Shown here piece after piece: positions 41,411-49,768 of a stretch of 64,000 nucleotides of DNA (position 1 is the stretch's first letter; the number at the start of each line of letters is the position of its first letter). Position numbers and translations under genes: made by a program. Location: assembly GCA_946886075.1 (NCBI GenBank), contig CAMPHR010000012.1:17314-81313 (forward strand), given 5' to 3'. The notes beneath the pieces were generated by a model. It was not told where the DNA came from. It saw only the letters and a program-made list of their open reading frames with translations, and did not search any database. The DNA comes from an uncultured Novosphingobium sp. Its GTDB lineage: Bacteria; Pseudomonadota; Alphaproteobacteria; Sphingomonadales; Sphingomonadaceae.

Positions 41411-42805
41411 TCAGTGGAGGCCGCTGCCGCCGCCGCTCAGTTCCTTGGCGATGGAGCCGACCATGTCCTTGGCGTCGCCGAACAGCATCTGGGTGTTGCC
41501 ATTGTAGTAGATCGGGTTGTCGATCCCGGCAAAGCCCGCGTTCATCGAACGCTTGATGATGAACACCGACTTGGCCTTGTCCGCCTCGATGATCGGCATG
41601 CCCGCGATCGCGCTCTTGGGATCGTCGCGCGCCGACGGGTTCACCGTGTCGTTCGCGCCAATGATCACTGCGACATCCGCCTGCGGCAGTTCAGGGTTGA
41701 TGTCGTCCAGGTCGACCAGCTGCTCGTAAGGCACGTTCGCTTCGGCCAGCAGCACGTTCATGTGCCCGGGCATGCGGCCCGCAACCGGGTGGATCGCGAA
41801 CTTGACGTCCACGCCCTTCTTGGTGAGCGCCTGATAGAGCTCGCTGACCTTGTGCTGCGCCTGGGCGACGGCCATGCCGTAGCCTGGAACGATCACGACA
41901 GTGCTGGCATTTTCCAGCTGCATCGCGGCTTCTTCAGCTGAAGCCGAGCGCACGACGCGATCGTCCTTGCCGCCCGCCGCGCCCGCGACCACCGTGCCGA
42001 AGCCGCCGAACATGACGTTGGCAAAGCTGCGGTTCATCGCCTTGCACATGATCACCGCCAGGATGAAGCCCGACGCACCGTCCAGAGCACCCGCGACGAT
42101 CAGCAGCTTGTTGCCCAGCGCAAAGCCCATGGCCGATGCTGCAAGCCCCGCATAGCTGTTCAGGAGCGCGATGACGGTCGGCATGTCCGCGCCGCCGATC
42201 GGGATCACCAGCAGGATACCGAACAGCAGGGCAAGCGCGGCAAAGGCCGGGAACAGCCATGTCTGGGTCGGGTCAAGCGCCAGCATCACGCCGATCACCA
42301 CCGTCGCCAGCGCCACCGCGCCATTGAAAATGCGCTGGCCGGGGAAGGACACCGGACGGCTCCCCATCAGTTCCTGCAGCTTGGCAAAGGCGATGATCGA
42401 TGCGGTGCAGGTCAGGAAACCCAGCAGCATCTCGAACATCAGCGCCCACATGATGAAGCCGCCGGCATATTCCGCATGGGCATGCTTATAATATTCAGCC
42501 GCACCGATGAGGCCGACGGCGAGTGCGCCAAAGGCGTGGGAGATGGCGGTCCGCTGCGGGATGGCGGTCATCGGCATCAGCAGCGCCATCGGGATACCCG
42601 CCGCCGCGCCCGCGATCATCGCGATAATGATGAGGTTATAGTCAACCACCTCATGCTGGACCAGCGCGCCGATGATGGCGATGACCATGCCGATCTCGCC
42701 CGCGCGCACGCCGCGTCGGGCGGTCGAGGGATGGCTCATCCACATCAGGGACAGGATGAACAGGGCCGATGCGGCGATCGCCGCGAATGGTACGAAGGCG
42801 TCCAT
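41411..42805 (-). CDS. pntB: NAD(P) transhydrogenase subunit beta
   Basis: 464 residues, full length for PntB. The N-terminal half has about nine membrane helices (from FVPFAAIAASALFILSLMW to LLIVAGALDGASGFIL). The C-terminal dIII domain binds NADP(H): VVIVPGYGMAVAQAQHKV, FAIHPVAGRMPGHMNVLLAEA, DINPELPQADVAVIIGANDTVNP, and KRSMNAGFAGIDNPIYY. Together with the alpha subunits it couples proton flow to hydride transfer from NADH to NADP. It lies 3 bases after pntA2 and ends the operon before a strong terminator. The third subunit gene, pntA1, is not in this window. Confidence 0.96.
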   Translation of the reverse strand: MDAFVPFAAIAASALFILSLMWMSHPSTARRGVRAGEIGMVIAIIGALVQHEVVDYNLIIIAMIAGAAAGIPMALLMPMTAIPQRTAISHAFGALAVGLIGAAEYYKHAHAEYAGGFIMWALMFEMLLGFLTCTASIIAFAKLQELMGSRPVSFPGQRIFNGAVALATVVIGVMLALDPTQTWLFPAFAALALLFGILLVIPIGGADMPTVIALLNSYAGLAASAMGFALGNKLLIVAGALDGASGFILAVIMCKAMNRSFANVMFGGFGTVVAGAAGGKDDRVVRSASAEEAAMQLENASTVVIVPGYGMAVAQAQHKVSELYQALTKKGVDVKFAIHPVAGRMPGHMNVLLAEANVPYEQLVDLDDINPELPQADVAVIIGANDTVNPSARDDPKSAIAGMPIIEADKAKSVFIIKRSMNAGFAGIDNPIYYNGNTQMLFGDAKDMVGSIAKELSGGGSGLH

Positions 42806-42808
42806 CTG

Positions 42809-43099
42809 TTACTTCCCCCGCGGCTTGAACATCTTGAGCATGCGATCGGTGATCATGAACCCGGAGACCAGGTTCACCGTCGCGCAGAATACCGCGATGA
42901 AGCCCAGCGTCCGGGCAAGCGGCGTCGCCCCTTCCTCACCCGTGATCGTGATCGCCCCCACAATCACCACCGCCGCAATCGCATTGGTCAGCGACATCAA
43001 GGGCGAGTGCAACAAAGGCGACACCTTCTTGATCAGCTGAAAACCAAGAAACGCCGCCAAGATGAAGACGAACAGATAATCTGCATTCAATGCGTTCAC
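42809..43099 (-). CDS. pntAB: NAD(P) transhydrogenase subunit alpha, membrane part (PntA2/PntAB)
   Basis: 96 residues from GTG 43099 (AGGGG 8 bases upstream). Three hydrophobic helices occur (YLFVFILAAFLGFQLI; LTNAIAAVVIVGAITI; LGFIAVFCATVNLVSGFMI) with the conserved SPLLHSPLMSLTNAI loop. This is the separate membrane domain (dII alpha) of three-subunit transhydrogenases, as in Rhodospirillum. The partner PntA1, the NAD-binding dI domain, normally sits directly upstream, but here only a 34-codon ORF and then the cob operon are found. Confidence 0.93.
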   Translation of the reverse strand: MNALNADYLFVFILAAFLGFQLIKKVSPLLHSPLMSLTNAIAAVVIVGAITITGEEGATPLARTLGFIAVFCATVNLVSGFMITDRMLKMFKPRGK

Positions 43100-43103
43100 T
43101 GAC

Positions 43104-43208
43104 TTATCCCCTGTCCAGAAGCCGCGATCCGATCAAGACACCCTGGTGGTCTTCCGATTTCCCCCCGGTCCGGGACATATCGCCCCTGCCATGATCGCTG
43201 GCTCCCAT
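43104..43208 (-). CDS. Small ORF of 34 codons directly upstream of pntA2
   Basis: ATG 43208 has an excellent ribosome site (GGAGGGG 5 bases upstream) and the frame ends with TAA 2 bases before GTCA and the pntA2 start. The product begins MGASDHGRGDMSRTGGKSED, is hydrophilic, and is not recognised. It occupies the place of pntA1. It may be a translated leader or a remnant. The rest of the 283-bp gap up to cobU shows AT-rich sequence that could hold the promoter. Confidence 0.4.
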   Translation of the reverse strand: MGASDHGRGDMSRTGGKSEDHQGVLIGSRLLDRG

Positions 43209-43382
43209 AAAACCCCTCCAAAAATTATTGGGCGTGCCATATTGATCCAATCGACCACAGGCAAGCCGGTCGCACCCATTTATCACGCCGTCGATTCGCG
43301 CAATGAATTTATTCCGCCTCTACGGCAAGCTGCACCAATGAAACCGGCGATTTTCGATATGAGCAGATGCGGCGGTGTTTCT

Positions 43383-43904
43383 TCACCGAAGCTGCTTGAG
43401 CGTCATGGGCAAACCGGCAGCGACGAACAACACGGTGTCGCAAGCGGCCGCAACATGTTGATTGAGAAACCCTGCCTCATCCCTGAACCGGCGGGCGAGG
43501 GCATTGTCAGGAACGATGGAAAGGCCGACTTCATTGCTGACAAGCGCGATGGGGACGGCGCAGCCATCAATGGCGGCGATCAGCTCCTCGCTCCAGCGGC
43601 CGATGTCTTTTTCCGCGAGCAGAAGGTTGGACAGCCAAAGGGTGAGGCAATCGACAAGGATCGGGCCGGACTGCTGCGCGTCCCGGATCGCGGCGGGCAA
43701 GTCAATCGGCGCCTCCACCGTCCGCCATCGCCTGGAGCGGCGGTTGCGATGGGTAGCGATCCGCTCCCGCATCTCCGTGTCGAACGCCTGAGCCGTGGCG
43801 ATATAAGTGATGGTGCCGGGCAAGGCCTCGCATTGCGCCTCGGCAAGGCGGCTTTTGCCAGACCGCGCTCCACCCAGGACAAGCAGTTTCTGGAATATGG
43901 TCAT
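43383..43904 (-). CDS. cobU: Bifunctional adenosylcobinamide kinase / adenosylcobinamide-phosphate guanylyltransferase
   Basis: 173 residues from ATG 43904, which overlaps the cbiB stop by 4 bases; the longer frame is unsupported. Motifs: P-loop GGARSGKSRLAE (11-22), TYIATAQAFDTEM, RRWRTVEAPIDLP with the guanylylated-histidine region replaced by RWRTVEAP (as in CobP), ILVDCLTLWLSNLL, VSNEVGLSIVPDN and ARRFRDEAGFLNQ. It phosphorylates adenosylcobinamide and transfers GMP, giving AdoCbi-GDP for CobS. It is also called cobP. It is the last gene of the riboswitch-1 operon of nucleotide-loop assembly genes. Confidence 0.94.
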   Translation of the reverse strand: MTIFQKLLVLGGARSGKSRLAEAQCEALPGTITYIATAQAFDTEMRERIATHRNRRSRRWRTVEAPIDLPAAIRDAQQSGPILVDCLTLWLSNLLLAEKDIGRWSEELIAAIDGCAVPIALVSNEVGLSIVPDNALARRFRDEAGFLNQHVAAACDTVLFVAAGLPMTLKQLR

Positions 43905-44863
43905 CTGCTGAACCCCTCGATCGCGGCAACCACCAGCCAGAGCAGCGCACAGGCGCGGATATAGAGCGACAGCGCGGCGCGCCCATGCGCAGGCGTCGCT
44001 TCGGCCCCCTCCCCGCCAATCCATGGCTTGGCATGATAGGCGCCGTCATAGGCGACAGGCCCGGCAAGCCGAATATGCAAAGCACCCGCCATCGCCGCTT
44101 CGGGCCAGCCCGCATTGGGTGAAGCGTGGCGGCCATGATCGCGCCACAGGATATGCCAGCCGCCCAGACCGGCAACGCAAACGAATATCCCGGATAAACG
44201 TGCAGGTATCAGGTTCAGGAGGTCATCGAACCGCGCGGCGGCCCAGCCGAAGGCGGCGAACGGCTCCTCCCGATGGCCGATCAGACTGTCCGCCGTGTTG
44301 ACAGCCTTATAAGCCCAGATGCCCGGAAGACCGCCGATCAGCAGCCAGAAAAGCGGCGCCACCACCCCGTCGCAAAAGCTTTCCGCCAGGCTTTCTATGG
44401 CGGCCCGGGCAACGCCTGCCTCATCCAGCGCGGCGGTATCGCGGCCGACAATGTGGCCGACAGCGCGGCGAGCAGCGTAGAGATTGCCTGCCTCAAGAGC
44501 CTGTACCACGGGCAGGACGTGATCGAACAAACTGCGTTGCGCAAGCGCGGGCCATGCGACCAGCGCGAGGCCCACCCAGGCCCATGAGCCCAGCAGATGG
44601 CGGATCAGCTGTTCCGCCCCCCATGCGGCGGCAACGGTTGCAATCAGGAGGATCAGCAATGTCGCCACGCCCCCTGCGCGTCGGCGCCGCGCGGCAAAGG
44701 TGGGCAGGTTCAAGCGGCGCTCGCACCCGGCGATGATCCGGGCGAACGCTCCGACCGGATGGCCGATGCGCGCGTGCAGCCGCGTTGGCCAACCCAGCGC
44801 GGCGTCCAGGATCAGTGCGGCTAACTCAACCAAGGGCTTCGTCCAGCCGGGCCAAAGCGGCAT
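43901..44863 (-). CDS. cbiB: Adenosylcobinamide-phosphate synthase CbiB (CobD in aerobic nomenclature)
   Basis: 320 residues if started at ATG 44863, overlapping the upstream gene by 38 bases. A TTG at 44833 gives MVELAALILDAALGWP, closer to the usual CbiB N-terminus, and is a serious alternative. The protein is a membrane enzyme with about five hydrophobic segments: ALILDAALGWP, HARIGHPVGAFARII, VGRDTAALDEAGVARAAIESLAESFCDGVVAP (signature region), YKAVNTADSLIGH and FDDLLNLIPARLSG. It attaches aminopropanol or its phosphate to adenosylcobyric acid. Its substrate partner, threonine-phosphate decarboxylase, is encoded immediately upstream. Confidence 0.93.
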   Translation of the reverse strand: MPLWPGWTKPLVELAALILDAALGWPTRLHARIGHPVGAFARIIAGCERRLNLPTFAARRRRAGGVATLLILLIATVAAAWGAEQLIRHLLGSWAWVGLALVAWPALAQRSLFDHVLPVVQALEAGNLYAARRAVGHIVGRDTAALDEAGVARAAIESLAESFCDGVVAPLFWLLIGGLPGIWAYKAVNTADSLIGHREEPFAAFGWAAARFDDLLNLIPARLSGIFVCVAGLGGWHILWRDHGRHASPNAGWPEAAMAGALHIRLAGPVAYDGAYHAKPWIGGEGAEATPAHGRAALSLYIRACALLWLVVAAIEGFSR

Positions 44864-45803
44864 CGTCAGCGGGCAGGCCGAAACGGAGCCAGGTCGGATG
44901 CTCTTCAAACGGTCGGGTAAGGATGGCCTGGCGCGCGAGCCGGTTGAAGAGCGCAGCCCCGTCCTGCGTCTCGATCAGCCGGAATAGCGGGCATTCGCCG
45001 CGCGGGATGAAGCCGTGGCGGGTGAGCAATGCGTCGAGGCTGGCGGCGCGCTCTGGAAGGCTCGCGAGCGTCTCCCTGATCCAGCGCCGATCGCGATAGG
45101 CCGCGCGGCCGAAATCGATGGCGGCGGCGGACAGCGGCCAATCTCCCAGCAGTCGGCGGCAGGCGGCGATGACAGGGGATGGGCCGAGTAGAAATCCCAA
45201 CCGCACGCCCGCCAGCCCAAAGAATTTGCCGAAGGACCGAAGAATGATGAGGCGGCGATCGTCCGCGACCTCATGGGCGATGCTCGCGCCGGGCACAGAA
45301 TCGGCAAAGGCTTCATCGACGATCAGCCAACCGCCTTGCTTCTCTTGACGAGACAGAAGCAGCTGCATCTGCCCCCGAGTATAAAGCCGACCGTCAGGAT
45401 TGTTCGGATTGGCAAGGAGAAGCGCAGTGGTCGGGGGCGCTGCCTCCGGTTCCTGCAAGCCAAGCGAATTGGGGAACGCCTGCGAATGGGTGCGGTAGGA
45501 TGGCCGGATATGGCAGGCGGGCGCATCGATGAGCTGGCCAAGCAGGCGCAAACCGGTCTCGCTGCCCGGCAGTGCGCAGATATGATCGGGGCCAACTCCG
45601 AAATATGCGGCGGCGGCCTGTTCCAGATCGGCCAGCGCTGCGGGATCAGGCAGGGAATGCCAGTCCGGATGGATCGCTGCGGCTCCCGGCCAAGCGATTG
45701 GATTAATGCCGGTGGACAGATCGATCCAATCGTCCCTGGTGGCCCCATAATGCTCCCGCGCCGCGGCCAGACGCCCACCATGCCAGTGAAAGATCCCGCT
45801 CAT
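44826..45803 (-). CDS. cobC: Threonine-phosphate decarboxylase (CobC/CobD family, PLP-dependent)
   Basis: 325 residues from ATG 45803 (ATGA overlap with cobS). It is a fold-type I aminotransferase relative: HGGRLAAAREHYG and DLSTGINPI at the start, LPGSETGLRLL, LANPNNPDGRLYTRGQM, LIVDEAFAD, and the PLP lysine Lys193 in LRSFGKFFGLAGVRLG. It makes aminopropanol phosphate from threonine phosphate as the linker of the nucleotide loop. In the Pseudomonas denitrificans scheme this is CobC; the Salmonella name is CobD. The long frame extending upstream to 46580 is antisense noise. Confidence 0.92.
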   Translation of the reverse strand: MSGIFHWHGGRLAAAREHYGATRDDWIDLSTGINPIAWPGAAAIHPDWHSLPDPAALADLEQAAAAYFGVGPDHICALPGSETGLRLLGQLIDAPACHIRPSYRTHSQAFPNSLGLQEPEAAPPTTALLLANPNNPDGRLYTRGQMQLLLSRQEKQGGWLIVDEAFADSVPGASIAHEVADDRRLIILRSFGKFFGLAGVRLGFLLGPSPVIAACRRLLGDWPLSAAAIDFGRAAYRDRRWIRETLASLPERAASLDALLTRHGFIPRGECPLFRLIETQDGAALFNRLARQAILTRPFEEHPTWLRFGLPADDAALARLDEALG

Positions 45804-46510
45804 CGCACCAGCACCAGTGCCGCGAGCAGGCCGCTTTCCACAAGTTCGATACCCGCGCCATGGCCGTCGCCAGAGATGCCGCCGATGCGGCTGTGGAGCC
45901 ACCAAGCCCAGAGCGGGATGAGGACAGCGGCGGCAAGAAGCGCAGGGATGAAGAGGCACAAGGCTGCGGCCAGTGCCGCCCAGCCGAGCAGGTGCCAGAC
46001 GCCGAGGCCATCCCTGAATTGGCTGGCCAAGCCCTGATGGAGCGGCGGCAGCCAGAGGGTCCATGCCAGCGGACCGATCCGGGCAATGAAGGGCACGGCG
46101 ACGAGGATGAGCGGAGGAACCTGCTCTGCGCAGAGGCGCAGCAGGATGAGCTTTGCCAGCAGCTGCAGGACGATCGCAACCACGCCGAAGCTGCCGATAT
46201 GCGGGTCGGCGAGGACGGCGGAAAGCTTCGCCGGGTCGCCATGCGCCGCTCCGGCTCCATCGGCTATGTCGCCAAGACCGTCGAGATGGAGCGCTCCTGT
46301 GACGGCCACCCACGCGATGAGGCCGAGCAAGGCGGCCAGCCATGGATCGGTCCGAATACCGATCGCCAAGGCGGCGGCGATGGCCAGGCCGGCGACGATG
46401 CCGCTCGCGGGGAACCAGCGGATGGCGGCGGCGAAGTCCTTCTCCTCCGCGCGCACTTGCGGCAGTGGCAGGCGGGTCATGAGCTGAAGTGCGAGGATGA
46501 GGCGGGTCAT
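45800..46510 (-). CDS. cobS: Adenosylcobinamide-GDP ribazoletransferase (cobalamin synthase)
   Basis: 236 residues from ATG 46510 (ATGA overlap with the phosphatase gene); the frame upstream is not conserved. The protein has five to six membrane helices. CobS/CobV signatures: LMTRLPLP near the start, FPASGIVAGL, the catalytic acidic motif ALHLDGLGDIADGAGA, DPHIGSFGVVAIV, and a closing ISGDGHGAGIELVE. It joins AdoCbi-GDP to alpha-ribazole(-phosphate) in the inner membrane, the last main step of cobalamin assembly. Also named cobV. Confidence 0.94.
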   Translation of the reverse strand: MTRLILALQLMTRLPLPQVRAEEKDFAAAIRWFPASGIVAGLAIAAALAIGIRTDPWLAALLGLIAWVAVTGALHLDGLGDIADGAGAAHGDPAKLSAVLADPHIGSFGVVAIVLQLLAKLILLRLCAEQVPPLILVAVPFIARIGPLAWTLWLPPLHQGLASQFRDGLGVWHLLGWAALAAALCLFIPALLAAAVLIPLWAWWLHSRIGGISGDGHGAGIELVESGLLAALVLVR

Positions 46511-47073
46511 GTGACCAAGCCAGTGATCTGCGCGCTTGGCTTCTCCCCCGGCCAAAAGCGCAGGGTGAGCAATGCGGCATAGGGAAGGTCGATGGTCCAC
46601 GCCTGCTGGTAGGTGAAGCCGCAAAGCGCCGTCAGTGCGGCTCGGATCGCTCCTGCGTGGGTGAGGATGAGGGTTGGCTGGCTTATCTCGCCAAGCGCGA
46701 GGCGGACGCGATCACACAGGGTAGACCAGCGCTCCCCCTCCGGTGGCGGGTTGTCGTCGGGAGATGACCAGAAGCGAGCCGTGTCATCGGCCGACAGTGT
46801 CGCGGGGTCCGCGCCTTCCCATTTTCCGAAATGCAATTCACGCCATCTCGGGTCGGTCTGATGCGGGACCTGGCGATCCGCTGCGATCAAGGCGGCAGGC
46901 GCGCGGGCGCGGTCGAGATCGGAGCTTGTCAGGCGATCAAAGGCGACCGCGCGCGACCGCTCAATACACAGCTGCATGGCGGCCGGACCGGGTGGCATGT
47001 CCATATGGCCCAGCAGGAGGCCGGGCGTTTGCGGCGCGCCATGGCGCATCAGGTGGAGCGCCAGCGGGCTCAT
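46507..47073 (-). CDS. Histidine phosphatase, probable alpha-ribazole phosphatase
   Basis: 188 residues. The phosphoglycerate-mutase-like catalytic motif LMRHGAPQ gives His11 as phospho-acceptor; RWRELHFGKWEG carries the conserved glutamate region, and LILTHAGAIRAAL the second histidine. The gene overlaps cobT before it and cobS after it by 4 bases each, which points to alpha-ribazole-5'-phosphate phosphatase (CobC of Salmonella) acting just before or after cobalamin synthase. Related phosphatases are hard to tell apart by sequence; the operon position is the main evidence. Confidence 0.87.
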   Translation of the reverse strand: MSPLALHLMRHGAPQTPGLLLGHMDMPPGPAAMQLCIERSRAVAFDRLTSSDLDRARAPAALIAADRQVPHQTDPRWRELHFGKWEGADPATLSADDTARFWSSPDDNPPPEGERWSTLCDRVRLALGEISQPTLILTHAGAIRAALTALCGFTYQQAWTIDLPYAALLTLRFWPGEKPSAQITGLVT

Positions 47074-48086
47074 AGCGCGCCAGCAACGGCGGCTTCCGCG
47101 AACGTCGCCATTTGCGCATGCGCCGCGAGAGCCGAACGGATGAGCTGCGCCGCGACGGCTGCGCCGCTCCCCTCGCCGAGGCGCATGTTGAGGTGGAGAA
47201 GCGGATCAAGGCCGAGCTTTTCGAGCAGGCGGGCGTGGCCTGCTTCGGCTGAGCAATGGGCTGCGAGACAGTGGCCGGTGATTGCGGGATTGTCGCGGAC
47301 CAGAGGCGCAACCGCCGCGCCGCAGATGAAGCCATCGAGCAGCACTGGCACTCGCATGATGCGCGCGGCGAGAATGGCGCCCGCCATCGCCGCGATCTCC
47401 CGCCCGCCAAGGCGCCGAAGCGTTTCGAAGGCGTCATTGCAATGGAGGCCATGCAGCCCGAGCGCGGCCTGTACGGCCTGCGTCTTACGAGCGAGGCCTG
47501 CCTCATCGATGCCGGTGCCCCTACCCGTCCAATCCTGCGCATCGCCGCCAAAGGCGTAAAGGCAAAGCGCGGCGGCGGGGGTGGTGTTGGCAATGCCCAT
47601 CTCGCCGGTGAAGAGCAGGTCGCAATCTTCCGGCACAGCGGCCGCGCCCGCATTCAGGGCGTCGAGGCATTCCGCTTCCGTCATGGCGGGCGCTTCGCAT
47701 ATGTCGGCAGTGGGATTGTCGAGGGCGAGCGGGACGATGACCAGATCCGCGCCGCAAGCGGTGGCAAGTGCGTTGATCGCGGCGCCCCCGGCCTGGAAGT
47801 TCGCCACCATCTGGGCCGTGACGGAAGGTGGGAAGGCGCTCACCCCGCGCGCGGCGACGCCATGGTTGCCTGCGAAGATGGCGGCGCGGATACGATCGGC
47901 GCGCGGGCGCTCGCGGCCCTGCCATCCCGCCATGAATAGTGCGATGTCCTCAAGACGACCAAGCGATCCGGCAGGCTTCGTCAAAGTGGCCTGCCGTGCC
48001 GCCGCCGCTTCAACGGTTTCCGCGTCCGATTCGGGCAGCGCGGCGAGTGCAGCCTGAAAGCCCGCACGGTCCTCGAAGCGGATCAT
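47070..48086 (-). CDS. cobT: Nicotinate-nucleotide--dimethylbenzimidazole phosphoribosyltransferase
   Basis: 338 residues from ATG 48086, which overlaps the DUF1636 stop (ATGA); a GTG at 48092 is possible. Signature segments: LTKPAGSLGRLEDIA, IFAGNHGVAARGVSAFP, NFQAGGAAINALA, LLFTGEMGIANTTPAAAL, GRGTGIDEAGLARK, LGGREIAAMAGAILAA, VLLDGFICGAAV, and HLNMRLGEGSGA with the catalytic glutamate. It transfers the phosphoribosyl of nicotinate mononucleotide to dimethylbenzimidazole, giving alpha-ribazole phosphate. The base comes from BluB, encoded at 56556. Also called cobU in the aerobic scheme; not the cobaltochelatase subunit CobT. Confidence 0.95.
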   Translation of the reverse strand: MIRFEDRAGFQAALAALPESDAETVEAAAARQATLTKPAGSLGRLEDIALFMAGWQGRERPRADRIRAAIFAGNHGVAARGVSAFPPSVTAQMVANFQAGGAAINALATACGADLVIVPLALDNPTADICEAPAMTEAECLDALNAGAAAVPEDCDLLFTGEMGIANTTPAAALCLYAFGGDAQDWTGRGTGIDEAGLARKTQAVQAALGLHGLHCNDAFETLRRLGGREIAAMAGAILAARIMRVPVLLDGFICGAAVAPLVRDNPAITGHCLAAHCSAEAGHARLLEKLGLDPLLHLNMRLGEGSGAAVAAQLIRSALAAHAQMATFAEAAVAGAL

Positions 48087-48490
48087 GTGCACACGAAGCC
48101 TTCAGGCGGTGTGCGGACGATGAAATGGCCCTTAACTCCCTGCGGCCATTCGGCATAGCGAACGACGCCTTCCTCACTGGCGGCGTGGCGCAGGGCATAG
48201 TCGAGGATCGCGCGGGCAGCGTCGGCGTCCGGTGTGAAGTCCCCCATGACATAGCCGACTTTGCCCGGGCCGCGGACATGGACGGTGCAATGACGCTGGC
48301 AGGCGAAGAGGCAGGGCATATCCTGCACGGCGATCGCCTCATAAGCAGGATCTGCCGCCTGAAGGTCGCGCATGGCCTCAGCCAGCAACGCCCCACCGCG
48401 CCGTCCTGCGGCATCTTCCCGTTGATCGGTGGACAGGCGGCAGGTCGAGCAGACAACCACCGACGCCTTGTTTTCGACAGCGCACAGCAT
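48083..48490 (-). CDS. DUF1636 metal-binding (ferredoxin-like) protein
   Basis: 135 residues from ATG 48490; in-frame sequence further upstream lies in the riboswitch. Cysteines: CSTC near residue 14, then MPCLFACQRHCTVHV at about 58-72, a likely iron-sulfur or metal site in a thioredoxin-like ferredoxin fold. YVMGDFTPDADAARAILDYA and EWPQGVKGHFIVR are typical of the DUF1636 family. It is the first gene after cobalamin riboswitch 1 and overlaps cobT. The family recurs next to cobalamin and cobalt genes in alphaproteobacteria, so a role in cobalt or electron supply is plausible but not established. Confidence 0.82.
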   Translation of the reverse strand: MLCAVENKASVVVCSTCRLSTDQREDAAGRRGGALLAEAMRDLQAADPAYEAIAVQDMPCLFACQRHCTVHVRGPGKVGYVMGDFTPDADAARAILDYALRHAASEEGVVRYAEWPQGVKGHFIVRTPPEGFVCT

Positions 48491-48599
48491 CAGCCGTCCG
48501 CTTCCATAACCATGTGAACATGAAAGACCGTCACCATGGCCCTCCCGCAAATCGAACCGCAAACGGCCCTGTCCGCCCGATGGCGGCAAGGCGGTGGCT

Positions 48600-48832
48600 G
48601 TCGTCCGCGAGGGGAACCCCGTTCGTCCGGCACACCCTGTCCGGTCGAAGAACGACTGCGGCAGGCAGGTCTCCTGGCTCACGGGTCGCTGCGCACCGGC
48701 CGCCTTCTCGGGAGCTATTTTCCCAATGGCTGCATGGCCGGTCCACTCACCGCTTACAGTTGCAGGGGCAGCGCGGGCATTGCACCCGACTTCCCTTTTG
48801 ATCCCCGATCGGGGAACCTGTCGCGGCGCTGC
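48600..48832 (-). ncRNA. Cobalamin riboswitch 1, controlling the DUF1636-cobT-...-cobU operon
   Basis: On the minus strand the B12 box AGCCAGGAGACCTGCC is at 48679-48664, with the upstream core CCCTGCAACTGTAAGCGG about 75-95 bases 5' of it and a 5' P1/P2 region (GACAGGTTCCCC, GGGAAGTCGGGTGC) near 48830-48780. Downstream of the box is GTCGTTC ... GGACGAC (48656-48600), similar in layout to a hairpin found after the other two riboswitches. The first start codon lies about 110 bases further on. Adenosylcobalamin binding should switch off the operon. Confidence 0.93.
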
Positions 48833-48883
48833 TGATAATCAGGCGAGGCCAAGCCCGCAAGCGGTAGATGGAGGAGCCCAACG

Positions 48884-49666
48884 TCAGCCGGGCAAGTCGC
48901 CTGCCGCCAACATGGCGTCCGGCCGTGCGAGCACGACGATGGGTAACCCGGCTCCCGCCGCGCGCTCGGCGGCAAGTCGCGTCGGCGCGGATATCGTGAC
49001 AAGCAGCGGGCAGTTGGCGAGCACCGCCTTTTCCACCAGTTCAAAGGAGCAGCGCGAAGACAGCAGCGCGAAGCCGCCGTCCCACGACGATTGCCGCCGC
49101 CGCATCGCCCCGATCAGCTTGTCGAAGGCATTGTGGCGGCCGACATCCTCAAAAACGAGGCGGATCGTGCCATCCGTCCCGACGAGAGCAGCGGCGTGGG
49201 CAGCACCGGTTTGCCGGTTGAGCGGCTGATGCACGGGAAGATTCTGCAAGGCGCGGAAGATCGCTTGCCGCTTTGCTTCCGAACGAGCCGTCACGGGCGG
49301 CAATTGGCGCATCGCCTGCTCCAGATTTTCGACGCCGCACAGGCCGCAGGAGGAATCGGAGACGCGATGACGGACCCGGCCGAGCAACCCCTCGACCCGG
49401 CTTTCCGGCAGGGTGGCCCGCGCGACAAGGCCCTGCTCTGTCGCATGGACATCGACGTCAAGCGGCGCGTCTGACGGAATGACGAGCCGTTCGGCCAGCG
49501 CGAACCCCTGCACCAACTCCGCAACGTCAGCAGGCGTCGCCATCAGCACGGCATATCCCACGCCGTTGAATTCGATCGCGACCGGCACTTCCTCCGCCAG
49601 ATCGCGCGCGACAGGCGATGCCTCGCCATCGGCGGTGATACGGGTAAAGGAGAAAGGACGCTGCAT
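48884..49666 (-). CDS. fdhD: Formate dehydrogenase accessory sulfurtransferase FdhD
   Basis: 260 residues. The active-site motif SSCGLCGVEN puts the two cysteines at 107 and 110. Other family segments: EVPVAIEFNGVGYAVLMATP, ELVQGFALAE, FEDVGRHNAFDKLIG and LSSRCSFELVEKA. FdhD passes sulfur from IscS-type desulfurase to the molybdenum cofactor of formate dehydrogenase. No formate dehydrogenase gene is in the window. It lies between two cobalamin riboswitches: its mRNA would run straight into riboswitch 1, and riboswitch 2 is divergent from it. The location in a cob island is unusual. Confidence 0.94.
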   Translation of the reverse strand: MQRPFSFTRITADGEASPVARDLAEEVPVAIEFNGVGYAVLMATPADVAELVQGFALAERLVIPSDAPLDVDVHATEQGLVARATLPESRVEGLLGRVRHRVSDSSCGLCGVENLEQAMRQLPPVTARSEAKRQAIFRALQNLPVHQPLNRQTGAAHAAALVGTDGTIRLVFEDVGRHNAFDKLIGAMRRRQSSWDGGFALLSSRCSFELVEKAVLANCPLLVTISAPTRLAAERAAGAGLPIVVLARPDAMLAAGDLPG

Positions 49667-49768
49667 CGGGCTGGTCTAGGCGGGCAGGCCTCGCGCGGCA
49701 ATATGAGCTGCGCCTGCAACTGCCGCTTCCCTTTGGCGGCCAAGCCATCTATGCACGGCCCCGATCGC

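Noticed and set aside
45860..46582. 240-codon plus-strand frame opposite cobS
   Set aside because: Highly charged, low-complexity translation without family features, antisense to a well conserved membrane enzyme.
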